Below are positions 23,994-34,690 of a stretch of 64,000 bases of DNA, one piece after another. Position 1 is the first letter of the stretch. The number at the start of each line of letters is the position of its first letter. Source of the DNA: Gracilariopsis chorda (Eukaryota; Rhodophyta; Florideophyceae; Gracilariales; Gracilariaceae); contig NBIV01000235.1 of assembly GCA_003194525.1 (NCBI GenBank), positions 51,486 to 115,485 of the forward strand. The letters run 5' to 3'. The notes under the pieces were generated by a model. It was not told where the DNA came from. It saw only the letters and a program-made list of their open reading frames with translations, and did not search any database. A program made the position numbers and the translations under genes.

Positions 23994-24640
23994 TCAGATG
24001 AAAGATGTATACATCTGGCAAGTGCCTTTGTCCATATCAAATACCATGTCCAAAGTCAGCACTGGGTTTAAAGCAAGCCATTTGAAGAACTTAATCGTTA
24101 CATCACGTGCAAATGATCCGGGTCCTTCCATTACCAGAAAATACTTCACGGTTCTATGCTGGGATGTTTTTAACATAGTCTCTATGAGCTGAATAATACA
24201 ATATCGGAAAAACTGACCACAAAGCATTCCACTTTTTCGAATCGTGGTCACTTTTCATATGTAGGTGACTGATTGTGCGCCTTCAACTACTACAGCTAGA
24301 CATCAGAACCGTTTTGCACCATCAGTAATTAGGTATGACTCTCTTGTGATTGAAGTGGTATTGCACACTGTTGCTCTGATGAGAAGCATCAGACTACAAA
24401 TAGCTTTGATATGTGCGAAGTGCCTGATAAACCAAATGATTTCCATCTCTTGAAATTTCAGCTCTCCGCTATTGCTTTTACGTCTGCCTTTTTCTGTTGT
24501 TTCCGTAGACCCGAAATTCAGTCTTACTAAAAGTTGCGCTTCCAATACTTTTGGAAAACAATTCCTTGATGGTGCTTACGAGCTTTGATTGAGTCTTAAA
24601 ATAAGGAGAACGAATTTTGAGGGAGCACATTCATGATATT
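23994..24640 (-). pseudogene. Possible second, convergent MULE gene (unrecognised)
   Basis: Two adjoining minus-strand frames (24303-24545 and 23994-24251) look protein-like, with segments such as ELFSKSIGS and VKYFLVMEGPGSFARD. They would be transcribed towards the transposase, the layout of mudrA/mudrB in maize MuDR, although no similarity to MURB was recognised. A stop and frame breaks interrupt them. Weak resemblance of VKYFLVMEGPGSFARD to the metal-binding strand of SPO11/TOP6A proteins is noted but not relied on. Confidence 0.3.
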
Positions 24641-24707
24641 TTGTCTTTTTTTGTTCGGATACGCTAAGCAGTTTCTATAGCAATCACGCCAAATAGCAAT
24701 CATAATA

Positions 24708-24922
24708 TTTACGTCGTTCTGACTTTGCGGGTGCAGAGAGCAAGGATAGAAAAAATGCTTTAACTGTGCGGATCTACTGGTTTAAATCCAAAAGAAGAAC
24801 GTATTTTAGGCTACAGTAAGATTTCAAGTGGCACGGGCACTTGTGCAGCTTGCCGTGGCATGTGCCCGCTGATTCTCTCTCTTTTCATTGGTGCGAATGC
24901 GCGCTGACTCGCCTAAACTATA
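24708..24922 (-). repeat. Right TIR of the MULE
   Basis: Reverse complement of 17132-17345 with about 80% identity by eye. Confidence 0.88.
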
Positions 24923-25599
24923 TGCGTAGTGTTGTTTAGCTCTTTCCCCCAAATGTCTGGCCAGGAGCTTTCCACCACTGTATTTCTAAAGGGTGCGGTT
25001 CACAGTATACAGTATGACGTCAGCATGTTTTGTAAAATTATCAGTATCATTGAATGACTTTGTTATTATCATTTGTTAAGCCAGGAAGAAATTACGATGA
25101 CCCACTTTCTTCAATAATTTATGCGGGCATCTTTGGGCTGCGCCAAGAGCTACATTGCCCTGGCCTACTGAAGTGGGTAGCCTTTGACAAGTTTGCTCCT
25201 CAAGAGGTTTTGCTTTCACGGTCTCACCTCAGCATCCCTAAATCCGCACCTTGTTGATTTTCCGTGCATGCTTGGAGCCTTCCTGGTCTTTCATGCCCTT
25301 CAAAACCCACACACCCACACACGTCACTCAAAGCTGTGGAACGGAGCCCCTCTGCTCTCACGTTGCCACGGCAACCGCATGTCCGTCAGCTCGCCTGCAC
25401 AGCACATTTCGACCGCGATTGTGTTGGCCTGTCACATTGTTTGCCAAACTTCATCCGATGATAAGCAGCATGTAGCATTGCTATGTTGTAGCAAGGATTT
25501 CTTGTTTACATCTGAGTTCCTTGCTCCCAGTTTTCCTGCTCCGGGGAATGACATATCAGCTTGATCGTCATACTAACAGATTCACTACGTGTTCACAAG
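24923..25599. other. Intergenic sequence right of the MULE
   Basis: No recognised gene. There is a CA-rich run near 25305-25325 and several overlapping short frames without family features. Confidence 0.4.
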
Positions 25600-26452
25600 T
25601 GCTTGAGAAATGAGGCTATCTTTGGTAGCAATTTGTCATATCCTGCTCAGCAAAAAAGCACTCCTGACTATGCTGTGACTTCTGCCTGAGTGCTACGTAT
25701 CCCAAGCTCACCTAACATTTCGTGTCTTTATTGCACAACAAGCACTGCGGCAAAAATAAAAAAGCACGGATCAGATGTCTCCTTATGTACACCTTGAGGA
25801 GAAGGAATCAAATACTTTGCCTTTGTCAGGAGATATAGTTATAAAAAACACGAGGCAGTCTTCTTCGGTGGGAGAATGGTCTGGACATGATTGCAGCAAC
25901 ATTCACTCTTCCTGCTACCAGAATGAATTCTGAGTGGAGAAGAGCATATGTCTGTAATTCACATCTTTTTTTCCATTGCGCTTCCGTTCTGATTGCATTC
26001 GACAGCAACGTCTTCTCTCGGTTCGCTTGCTTAGAATCATCCAAAAAGTCCCATCATTTGTTTGACATTTTGTTGCTCCATATCCTTGAGAATCACCGGG
26101 CCATTTTCGTAACCAACACCTTATCTTTCATGCATGTTTTGCCCTTGCAAATGCAAGAGATAATTCTCAATTGAATGGATCTCGGCGGAAGACAACCTCT
26201 TAGAGCGAATCTTTTAGAGTTTGACTGACTTTGTGACGACGGTATTGCTGAACTTTGATCTCCCTGTATCACCCGTTTCCATATTCCAACTTAGCACTCA
26301 GATTGAAACAGTACAAGAAGCGTTTTCATACCTCAGAATCCATAGGATACGAATGACATGTCAGAGTGACTGAACTAAACTCACACACCATGAACAATCT
26401 CAAGCCTTCGCAATTTGAGTTGCCATTTACTCCTCACCAGACACTCCATAAG
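25600..26452 (+). repeat. Unit A upstream repeat (related to units B and C)
   Basis: This stretch aligns in the same order with 29500-30245 and with 35131-36000, sharing blocks such as TCCGTTCTGATTGCATTCGA-type, CATCATTTGTT and TTTGATCTCCCTGTATCACC. Identity is moderate, so these are old duplications. The same sequence is inverted in the left arm at 1-1052. It precedes a secreted-peptide gene in units A and B. Its role is unknown. Confidence 0.65.
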
Positions 26453-27067
26453 GCGCAATACATTGTTGAAGATGTATCTTGCACATATCCCACCCTTCGA
26501 GTTAATGCTTGTCTTCTTCGTATTGGTTGCGTTCGTTCTTGACACAGCAAGTCGTCGAAGAGCTCATCTGAAAACATTGAACAAACTAGTCTAACAAACA
26601 CAACTTCACTCCCTACCACAGGTGCAAGTCGCCAAGTCCCATATAAAAGCAGAGTCCGACCTTGTGTCTTCCAGTACTCTCAACATCAACCCCAACAGCT
26701 CGGGGTTAATTCGTTTCAGACTTCAGCCATCATCTATGAAGTCCATCTTGAACACCCTTGTGGTGTTATGCGCTCTTTTCTACATCTCTGTGGGATCAAG
26801 TCTCAAATTGCACGACACCGAGGAAAGGATGTCTGAGCCGTGCAACATTCCGTCCGATGTCGCGTACTGCATGGATGTGATGCGGGTGGGAACCAGATTC
26901 AATGATGAGAGCGCGCAGCACTTTGCGCGCCTCGAAGATCTCTTGTCGGAGCATGCATTGGAAGAATGCTCTTGGGAGTCATTTGAGGGAAAGAAGAGTC
27001 CGGACGAATGCATTTCAACGCTTTCAAGGTTCAGTGAGAATTCTGTGCCTCCGATTAGTTCTTCGAC
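26453..27067 (+). repeat. Near-identical 615-bp tract shared by genes A and B (copy 1)
   Basis: This tract matches 30246-30860 with a single substitution seen (C or T near 26582/30375). It covers promoter, leader, signal peptide and propiece and stops abruptly at TTCTTCGAC in the codons just before the cationic domain. Flanking sequences on both sides are much more divergent. Confidence 0.93.
26642..26649 (+). promoter_or_regulatory. TATA box of secreted-peptide gene A
   Basis: TATAAAAG lies 94 bases upstream of the ATG at 26736, placing the start of transcription near 26670-26680 and leaving a leader of about 60 bases. The same box occurs in genes B and C. Confidence 0.75.
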
Positions 27068-27230
27068 AGACCTTGACGTTTCTGAGCGTGGCTTGGATAA
27101 GGTTTGCTACAAGCTGTGCAAGAAGGTGAAGTGTCTCAAGTGCAAATTCAAGTTGAGGAAGAAGAAGAGGAAGAAGTGCAAGAAGAAGTGCAAGAGGAAG
27201 TGTCGCAAGAAGTGCAACAAACTGTTCTAG
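26736..27230 (+). CDS. Secreted Cys/Lys-rich peptide precursor A
   Basis: The precursor has 164 residues and no intron. Residues 1-21 form a signal peptide (MKSILNTLVVLCALFYISVG). Residues about 22-118 are an acidic, Ser-rich propiece with four Cys (CNIPSDVAYC and ECSWESFEGKKSPDEC). Residues 119-164 are extremely basic, with eight Cys mostly spaced CxxxC (CYKLC, KKCKKKCKRKC, CRKKC). Acidic propiece plus cationic Cys-rich C-terminus is the layout of antimicrobial or toxin-like peptide precursors, but no family match can be claimed. The ATG at 26736 is chosen because it starts the signal peptide and lies downstream of the TATA box. A paralogue lies 3.8 kb downstream. Confidence 0.82.
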   Translation: MKSILNTLVVLCALFYISVGSSLKLHDTEERMSEPCNIPSDVAYCMDVMRVGTRFNDESAQHFARLEDLLSEHALEECSWESFEGKKSPDECISTLSRFSENSVPPISSSTDLDVSERGLDKVCYKLCKKVKCLKCKFKLRKKKRKKCKKKCKRKCRKKCNKLF

Positions 27231-29499
27231 ATTTCATTCAGTGATAATCACGAAATCTTAGCCCATGGCCTTCTTTTTGTGGGAGGTGAGAGTTTTCCCT
27301 ATAGCTTAGGGAACGCTATTCAACCAGGACTCGCGACAACGTAAATGATCAGAAGATCTCTTAGAGTAATGAGTCAAGCCTGGAACGATTGGGCTTCATC
27401 TGTTCTACTAAAAAGAACGTTTCCTACGTCATCTTCTGTTCGCGTATTCCGAAATATTTCCGGAATTTGGTTCGTTCACGTATTTGGCAGACTTTTTGTC
27501 CAGTACCCCTGGGCATACCAGTGCATCCCTCGGCAGAATGGAGAAGTCAGGCACCCCTTGAACAAAAAAGTCCTTATTTCAACCGCTAACACCTGAAACC
27601 AACACATTAAACATTGGAAAGTATAGGTAGTGCTGATTCAAGTAGAACTACAGCGTCTGCTTTAAGACGTAGAATATTAAAAGGGAGGCGAAAGGAGGAG
27701 CTGATTCAGTGGTCAGGACACAATAGAAGAGGGGTAAGGACCCCCATTCTCTTAGAACACCGCTGAGCCTGGGCCACTGACTAACCCACGGGGCTTGGAC
27801 TAACGGCCTGCCCACAGCTGAGTGCGAAAACGAGTAGGGGTACCATTAGAAGCTCATTTGCTAACCTAGATGACTTCGAAAATGGCAGCAGCAGTCTAAA
27901 CTTTCGCTGTTAATATCTCAGCATCGACGCGTATATATCTTCGATCTGCAGCTCGCCGACACTACGCGAAGGCAGGCATGTAGCATAGATAAGTTTGGTT
28001 ACTGGCTGCATGATGATGATCGGCACAGCCCAAGCGTAATTTAACGTACCAAGCCATGCATCACGGCAGCCGTTCCCTACCGCGTACCCTTTCCCCCACC
28101 CGCTACAACTTCCACCCCTTAGAAAGGGAGGCGCGACATGGGGCACAGCATTGCTGTAACGCACTTCAGCGGGGGAGTATTGGCTACTTTGAATTGGGAC
28201 TCATAACGAGTTCCACATCGCTTCGAAGTGAGCAAAAACTTAGGGTCAACGTCTTGTACTGCCTGCAAACTACTGTTTTGGACGTCCAAAAGGTCCATCC
28301 CATGGTACACATGCACGTCCAAAATTTTCAATCGAAGCCCGGTCGCGGGCAAGGCCACTTCCGCAACTGGTGTTCGAGCCGAGATAGGAGTAAGCTGCGC
28401 GGGCGACGCGAAGCGACGTTTAGGTCAAAATGGCCGCATTGCGCGAGCAACGCAAAGGGCCGTCACGCCGCGTCGGGTATTGCCCTGAGCCCTACCGCGA
28501 CTGTGTCCGTTTCCACAGGCCGCGCTCATGGCTACGAGGACGCTGCGACAATGACGTGAGGTGTCTCGCAGCGTCGTTTCTTTTTTCCAAGTACACCATG
28601 GAATTCTCCACGTATAATATTTTAGCTTGTTCGAATCAAGTTTACGATCACCTTTAAAATGTTTGAAAAATATGCCTCAATAGCAACACACCATCTATCT
28701 ACCTAGTATAGATTACACGGCTGCCATTTGTTCAAAAGTCTATTGTAATGCCACAAACGTTACAAAAGATCACACGTCTTCATTACTGTTTGGGAGGCAC
28801 TCGTCCCAAGTTGGGACTGTCAAGGACGCTTTTTTCGGAAGAAGAAGAAAAAAAAGGTCGTCGGCCACTTAGTGATGTGGTGAACTGTGTTTCCACGCAA
28901 TTTTTCTTCATTCTTGTAAAGGAGCGAAAGCGGGATCGCATTGGTTATTCAACACCTATTCAGAACCAAGACCGACGAACTGTCGATCTGGAACTAGAAG
29001 AAGCTTCACTCTTGGGGGGAGCTCTATATTTATAATAACTGTAGGGGTGTGAGTCATGTTTTAGTGGTCGTCATAGTAAGCGGACCCTACTCCAGTACAG
29101 TTCTGTGCATGATCCATGTACTTGTCTCATATCACGATGGTTTTTCATTCCGACTGCATGGGTGATCAAGTACTTCCTACACATCCACACCATTTTCTCT
29201 CTCCTGGAAGGTGAGAAACCTAATCTTCATCTGGGCAGGTGCAGAAGTCAATTTTCGTTACGACAACGTAAGGTGGATCAAATATATCAACAAACTGTGA
29301 CTGCAATATCAGGCGTTCAAAATATAAGAGCTCCACTTGTTGTAAGCAACGCCGTTGGCTGTGATCGTCTGTCCAATTGCTGTGCTGGTGGACATAGTGT
29401 CGAGCATTGTTGGCGTAACGCGGCAGCTGAGGTTATCTCAAGTGTTTGTTGCGGCGCAAGCAGTGAGAAAAACCAAGTCCATCTCATGGCTTCTGAGCG
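27231..29499. other. Intergenic sequence between peptide units A and B
   Basis: No gene was recognised. The first 200 bases after gene A are distantly similar to the sequence after gene B (GTGATnATCACGAA, TATAGCTTA, ATGATCAGAAGA). A GC-richer island lies at about 28060-28560 with open frames on both strands but no recognisable domain. A run GAAGAAGAAGAAAAAAAAGG occurs near 28838. Confidence 0.45.
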
Positions 29500-30245
29500 A
29501 ATGCTTCGTTTCTAAACTTCAACCACGCGTTACGTTTCTGCATTCCATAACAAGTGCTGCAACCGCGGAATACCTAATTCAGGCGTCTCTCCATGTTCAT
29601 CTGCGAGAGGGGGAACTGAACACCTTGCCTGTTTCTGGAGACATCCTTTCCGAGAAATCGGCGTCTTTGCTAAGATAACCGTGCAAAAATAGCTTGCAGG
29701 ACCATTCTTTTCTTCGACTGTGATAATAGGAATGCTTTGATACTCGCGGGTAACAAGTGTTTAAATTTCATGTCTTCCATACCTTTTGTTTCCTTTCTGA
29801 TTCATCTGAACGCAGTAAAGAGTCTGCCCAATTGCGAAGTCTCCTCCAAAGATTCTCATCATTTGTTCGGTGTATTGATTGCTTCATATCATTCGCGGGG
29901 CCATTTTCATCACCAGCTCGTTGTATTTTATGCTTTATAAAGCCTCCAATTATACAAGAGATCAATTCTGAAGTGGACAGTCTCTCGATTTGCTTCAAGT
30001 TTAACTTGTTTCATGAAATTGGCATTGCTGAAAGTTCACGTCGATGTATCACGGTGTTTCATTCTCGAAGTAAGCGATAGGCTTTGAATCAGCTCATTTA
30101 GTTATTTGGTAGCTTAGACCGCATCAAAATCTAGGGTTGGTTGTTTAAGGGAATAGTCGCACAGTCTCTCATATTAAACCTCAATGGTAACCTTATTTCT
30201 GTACAACTCAAACTGCCGTTTACTATTTGTCAGACATTGCATGGA
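29500..30245 (+). repeat. Unit B upstream repeat
   Basis: Homologous to 25600-26452 (unit A) and 35131-36000 (unit C) at moderate identity. Shared landmarks include CATCTGAACGCAGTAA/CATCTGAATGCAGCAA and a CATATCATTC/CATATCTTTG block. It lies upstream of secreted-peptide gene B. Confidence 0.65.
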
Positions 30246-30860
30246 GCGCAATACATTGTTGAAGATGTATCTTGCACATATCCCACCCTTCGAGTTAATG
30301 CTTGTCTTCTTCGTATTGGTTGCGTTCGTTCTTGACACAGCAAGTCGTCGAAGAGCTCATCTGAAAACATTGAACAAATTAGTCTAACAAACACAACTTC
30401 ACTCCCTACCACAGGTGCAAGTCGCCAAGTCCCATATAAAAGCAGAGTCCGACCTTGTGTCTTCCAGTACTCTCAACATCAACCCCAACAGCTCGGGGTT
30501 AATTCGTTTCAGACTTCAGCCATCATCTATGAAGTCCATCTTGAACACCCTTGTGGTGTTATGCGCTCTTTTCTACATCTCTGTGGGATCAAGTCTCAAA
30601 TTGCACGACACCGAGGAAAGGATGTCTGAGCCGTGCAACATTCCGTCCGATGTCGCGTACTGCATGGATGTGATGCGGGTGGGAACCAGATTCAATGATG
30701 AGAGCGCGCAGCACTTTGCGCGCCTCGAAGATCTCTTGTCGGAGCATGCATTGGAAGAATGCTCTTGGGAGTCATTTGAGGGAAAGAAGAGTCCGGACGA
30801 ATGCATTTCAACGCTTTCAAGGTTCAGTGAGAATTCTGTGCCTCCGATTAGTTCTTCGAC
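30246..30860 (+). repeat. Near-identical 615-bp tract shared by genes A and B (copy 2)
   Basis: Partner of 26453-27067 at an exact offset of 3793 bases. It is identical through signal peptide and propiece, with a sharp end before the cationic domain. Confidence 0.93.
30435..30442 (+). promoter_or_regulatory. TATA box of secreted-peptide gene B
   Basis: TATAAAAG, 94 bases upstream of the ATG at 30529, inside the near-identical tract. Confidence 0.75.
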
Positions 30861-31038
30861 TGATCTCGACTTTTCTGAACATATAGTTCGTGTAAATAAG
30901 GCTTGTTACAATGCGTGCAAGATCGTGAAAGGTTTGAAGTGCTGGAGGATAAGCGAGTTGAAATGGGGCAGTAGTGCGAGGAAGAAGTGCATGAAGAAGG
31001 TTAAGAGAAAGTGCAGGAAGAAGTGCAAGAAAAGCTGA
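30529..31038 (+). CDS. Secreted Cys/Lys-rich peptide precursor B
   Basis: The precursor has 169 residues. The signal peptide and the acidic four-Cys propiece (residues 1 to about 112) are identical to precursor A. The C-terminal part differs strongly: six Cys (CYNAC, GLKCW, KKCMKKVKRKCRKKC), a Trp-containing central segment WRISELKWGSSA absent from A, and a basic tail. The pattern of constant leader and variable cationic end is seen in other organisms' venom and defence peptides. The target is unknown: it could be secreted for defence, competition or pathogenesis. The start is chosen as in gene A. Confidence 0.82.
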   Translation: MKSILNTLVVLCALFYISVGSSLKLHDTEERMSEPCNIPSDVAYCMDVMRVGTRFNDESAQHFARLEDLLSEHALEECSWESFEGKKSPDECISTLSRFSENSVPPISSSTDLDFSEHIVRVNKACYNACKIVKGLKCWRISELKWGSSARKKCMKKVKRKCRKKCKKS

Positions 31039-34000
31039 TTGTTCTCAAAGTGCAAGAAGAAGTAGTAAACTTTGTTCTGTTTACGGTGATCACGAACTCT
31101 ATGCAATGGCACCCGATTTATTTGCGGTGATGCACATATGTTTATAGCTTATAAAAAGTACTTGACCGCGACTCGGAACAGCATGAATGATCAGAAGAGT
31201 AGTTTTAAGAATTGATAATGTAATAGTCTAGAACGGTTGAGTGTGATGTACTTCATTATTGTTCGCCTATTTGACGCTTTCTTGCGTAATATATTTAACG
31301 TTTGGAAAAGCGGGACTGTGTAGACTGCCATGTCCATGTTGTCCATACAAATGAGAGCAACTTATTACAATCGGAATACTCCACACTTGATGCACTATCG
31401 AGAATCCTGGGCTGGGTTGGGTGGGGTAGTGCGACAGAAAGCAAGACGGAAGACCGAAATATACAAAAGATTGTTTGACCATTTGGTGTATGTAGAACGA
31501 ATTGCTCGACAGAACCCAAAGGACTTTGTAGAACGCTAGCGTTGACGTCGAAGAGCATCTTAGGCACAATCGCCTCAACATTGGCTCTAATAAATGCACT
31601 TGGCGGTTTTTGAAGGCCGAGGGGGATAGTAAACACGTCAAAAATCGATTTGGGAAAGAATGATTCAATCTAAGATTGGGCTAATCTCAATATTTCTTTC
31701 TTGGAGCGGGTGACAGCGAGACGCATGTTATTGGATTGAATCTAGGTGGGCGATTACGGAACATCATGATAGTGAAGTGTAACCTGCTGCCTGTAGTGCA
31801 TGTTACTCGTTCGAGAGGTGTGTAGGTGGTTACGTTTCTGAATTGGGTCTCTGTATTGGAACTGCGTGGATGACCATCTTCCCGTTTGGGATGGCTGAAC
31901 ACCAAACTCAAAACGAGCAACTGAAGCGCATATTTTGGCAGTATAAGACATGCCGGACTTGCCACAAATCTATTCTCGATTCATAACCACAAGCTCCTAC
32001 AACACAACTTCTGTCCAGCAAAGTTGCGTTTTCTTGCCTTGGATATTGGTCTTCCGAAATCTGACGGTCACCGTTTTTGTTCTTCTACCTTGTTTCTCCC
32101 ATAACCCTCCCATGCCCTTCAACTGTTCTATTGCGCTTTAGGTCAAGGCAAGGCATAGCATTGCACAGTTGCGACTAGGAGTCGCAGCAAAACCCTCTCA
32201 CGATGATTGGGTATTTGTGCCCAACAAGCGAAAGAACTCTTCCTGCCTTACAACCAGGATTTCCAAACCTGTCTATACGCTTTGGTTCTTTAGAGTATAG
32301 TACGTTCTGGCCGCGTTCAGAGCGTAATAAGGGTGTTTGTCGAGGCCAAATGGTAGTATGATGCCTTTAATGAACCCGAAAGGATCTACTCGAGTGTTAA
32401 ACGCAACGTCTATCTCATAGAGTATGCGTGTGGGATATACTGTTCAATAAGGCTACTTGAGTGATCAGCGCTAGTAGTGGCGAAAACATGTCATGTAGTT
32501 CCCGACATGGCACATTTTGGGCCGTCGGCGCAAGTCCCTATGCAGCTGTTCCTCGATTTCACCACATGCAACCTCGGATTCACTGTGTCCTGCATAAGAG
32601 TCAATAAACTCGGTCTTTCTTTCGTATCTTGTTGCTCCGGACTCCAGTTTTGCACTTACGATACCCTTTGTCCTTGTTGTCATTTTCCACCCTGGGCCTT
32701 ACTACCTACAAGCACCAACCAGCTGGACGAAAGGGATCAAAGATTTGACCAAATCTCGTGTTGCCACCCACGAACACCCCTTGATTGCATATAGCAATCG
32801 AATTCTAAGGCTTTATCCCGACAACTGACAAACATATGTCACAGTATTGCGGCAAGCAATGCCGCGTTGGCGCAATTGATGCCTTGCTTGGGCTTTGGGG
32901 TTGCATGCGCCTTTCGCGTAACAAGCCCAGTACGGCTTTGCAAAATATGTGAAGACTGGCAATGGTATCGTCTTTGTTGCTTCTTTTGGGATTTGATACC
33001 TTTGTTGGTGTACCATCGTATAGATACTGTTCCTAACAGTACTACACTATCGTACAGAAAGGATAGTCCTTATCCAATATATCTATCCAAGACAACGATA
33101 CTGTTTCTAACCGTACTACACCATCGAACGGAGAAAACAGTCTTTGATGAATGGCGGTTTTTATTTAACCACAGCTTAGCGCTGCGGCTTGTCGGTTTGA
33201 CGGGGTAGAAACATTCTTTGCAATCAGTAGAACTTACTGCTACAGCAAGGATCTGTGTCGGTGCTAGCTAGCATCGTTTCTTGCCCGTAAGTTCCTGTGA
33301 ACCATTGGACCGGCGTCCATTGTCAGAGCTTATCAGGTGTTGTCTGTTGACGAAAGAATACCTCTCTCTTAATCAGGCTTTCCCGAATACTACGGGAACT
33401 GGTTCTCGCAAACTACTCGTTCTCTATCGCTCTGGCTGCGTCTATCGCGAAGTAATGGATTATTGCGCTCTTTCGGTGAACTAACTTGTGAAGTAGATTT
33501 TTGAATTTAGATAGTCGAATACGCAGAACTTATCCTGTTCACTGAGTACTAGGAGGTTCTCACTGCTCCTCCCTGAAAGGCTGGGTGGGAATTTTTCGCG
33601 AAGAAGATGGTAGAGTCGGAGTTAGAAACTCAAGCTGCTTTCGGAGCGATGAGAAAGCCAAGATCGCGAATGTCCAGAAGGAGGAGGATCGTCGCGCTAT
33701 TGTCCTCATACCGAGGGAGGCGTTTGACCTTCCAACTCAGCCGCACTGACACCTACGACCCAGCAAACTGCAGTGCAACAAGAAATCTTCTTCTGCATTC
33801 CTAGAAATTCTTTTTTCGAGGGAACCGTGGAAGTACATTTAGTTGGGCCAATTAAGGTTGCGAACTGCTATGAGATGTTTTCGGTCGTTTACGGAAGTCG
33901 AATAAGCTTACTTGATCTAGTAGAGATACAACCATGAAAGACGGATTAAATAGAATAGTAGAGATGGGACTGCAACACCAGGCTTTCAAAAGGTAGAGGC

Positions 34001-34690
34001 TCTAAATCTCACAAACAACGTCGACCATGACCCGCATAAGTCACATTTCGGGGGTAGTGGGTATGGTGTGAAGGAGTGCTGCAAAGCATTAAAGTTCAGA
34101 AGCGAAAAGGGTTCAAGCAACTAACATGGTCTTTAGGACTATGCGTGTAATGTAGAGTGAATAGGTGATAAGTACTTTGTTAGTGTTCATTTATTACGAA
34201 CACATTGCGATGTGAGTAAATAAAGCCGCGCCTGCCTCAACTCTGGAGAAAGGGGATAGAACTGACACGAAAGAAGCACAATTCCATTTCTGGTTCCTCG
34301 CGAGGCGCAACACTTCCGATCCAACACAACTAAAGGTTTTACCCCAATTTCTCTCCAGGCACCCCAATACTCTGCGGGGCACGTGTGTCGTAAATCTTGA
34401 CTTCAAAAAGGTGAAAGGAATAGATTTTTAAGGGCACCGCAGAAGTGGATTTATTTGAGCCAATTTCGCTTATGAAGAGCTACAGGACGTCTGGCCGACG
34501 CTACTCTGGCAGAGGCGATCTTCGTTGTTGTTCTCTTGATCAACTACGGTATCGATCGTGTTCGATATATGATATCCTGTAGCACTTCAAGTTACCTGCC
34601 CACCACTCCTGGGAGCAGGATGTATCCTCTGGATCATCCTGTAGGATCACAGTTCTGCTGAGATGTTGGTGATGGGTTGTTAACCTCCAC
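31039..34690. other. Intergenic region without a recognised gene
   Basis: Several overlapping frames of 60-130 codons occur on both strands, but none shows a convincing family motif. Minus-strand frames at 31267-31668 contain IPLGLQKPPSAFIRA, faintly like the RT motif of Gypsy elements, too weak to call. A pair of 40-bp direct repeats lies at 33023-33136. Confidence 0.45.
33023..33136 (+). repeat. Two direct repeats of about 40 bp
   Basis: GATACTGTTCCTAACAGTAC at 33023 recurs as GATACTGTTTCTAACCGTAC at 33097, 74 bases later, each followed by a TACAC(T/C)ATCG block. The function is unknown. Confidence 0.6.

Larger units (their letters stand above)
17132..24922 (+). mobile_element. Mutator-like DNA transposon (MULE), about 7.8 kb
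   Basis: Terminal inverted repeats of about 210 bp enclose a plus-strand transposase with a DDE core and a SWIM zinc finger, the MULE hallmark. TIR identity is roughly 80% by eye, so the copy is old. I could not find a convincing 8-10 bp target duplication, so the ends are uncertain by a few bases. Confidence 0.88.

Noticed and set aside
17132-24922. Target duplication for the MULE
   Set aside because: Flanks compared at several offsets gave at best a weak ATG..TAG similarity, not a convincing 8-10 bp repeat.
26434-26619. Minus-strand frames upstream of genes A and B (also 30230-30412) as a conserved divergent gene
   Set aside because: They lie largely in the nearly identical conversion tract, so their conservation follows from the DNA identity and gives no independent support.
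28056-28657. GC-rich block with overlapping frames on both strands as a gene
   Set aside because: No start context, domain or homologous copy; frames are explained by base composition.
31267-31668. Minus-strand frames with IPLGLQKPPSAFIRA, faintly like a Gypsy RT 'PFGL-NAP-TFQ' motif
   Set aside because: No YxDD box or other RT landmarks follow in order; overlapping frames on both strands make chance likely.
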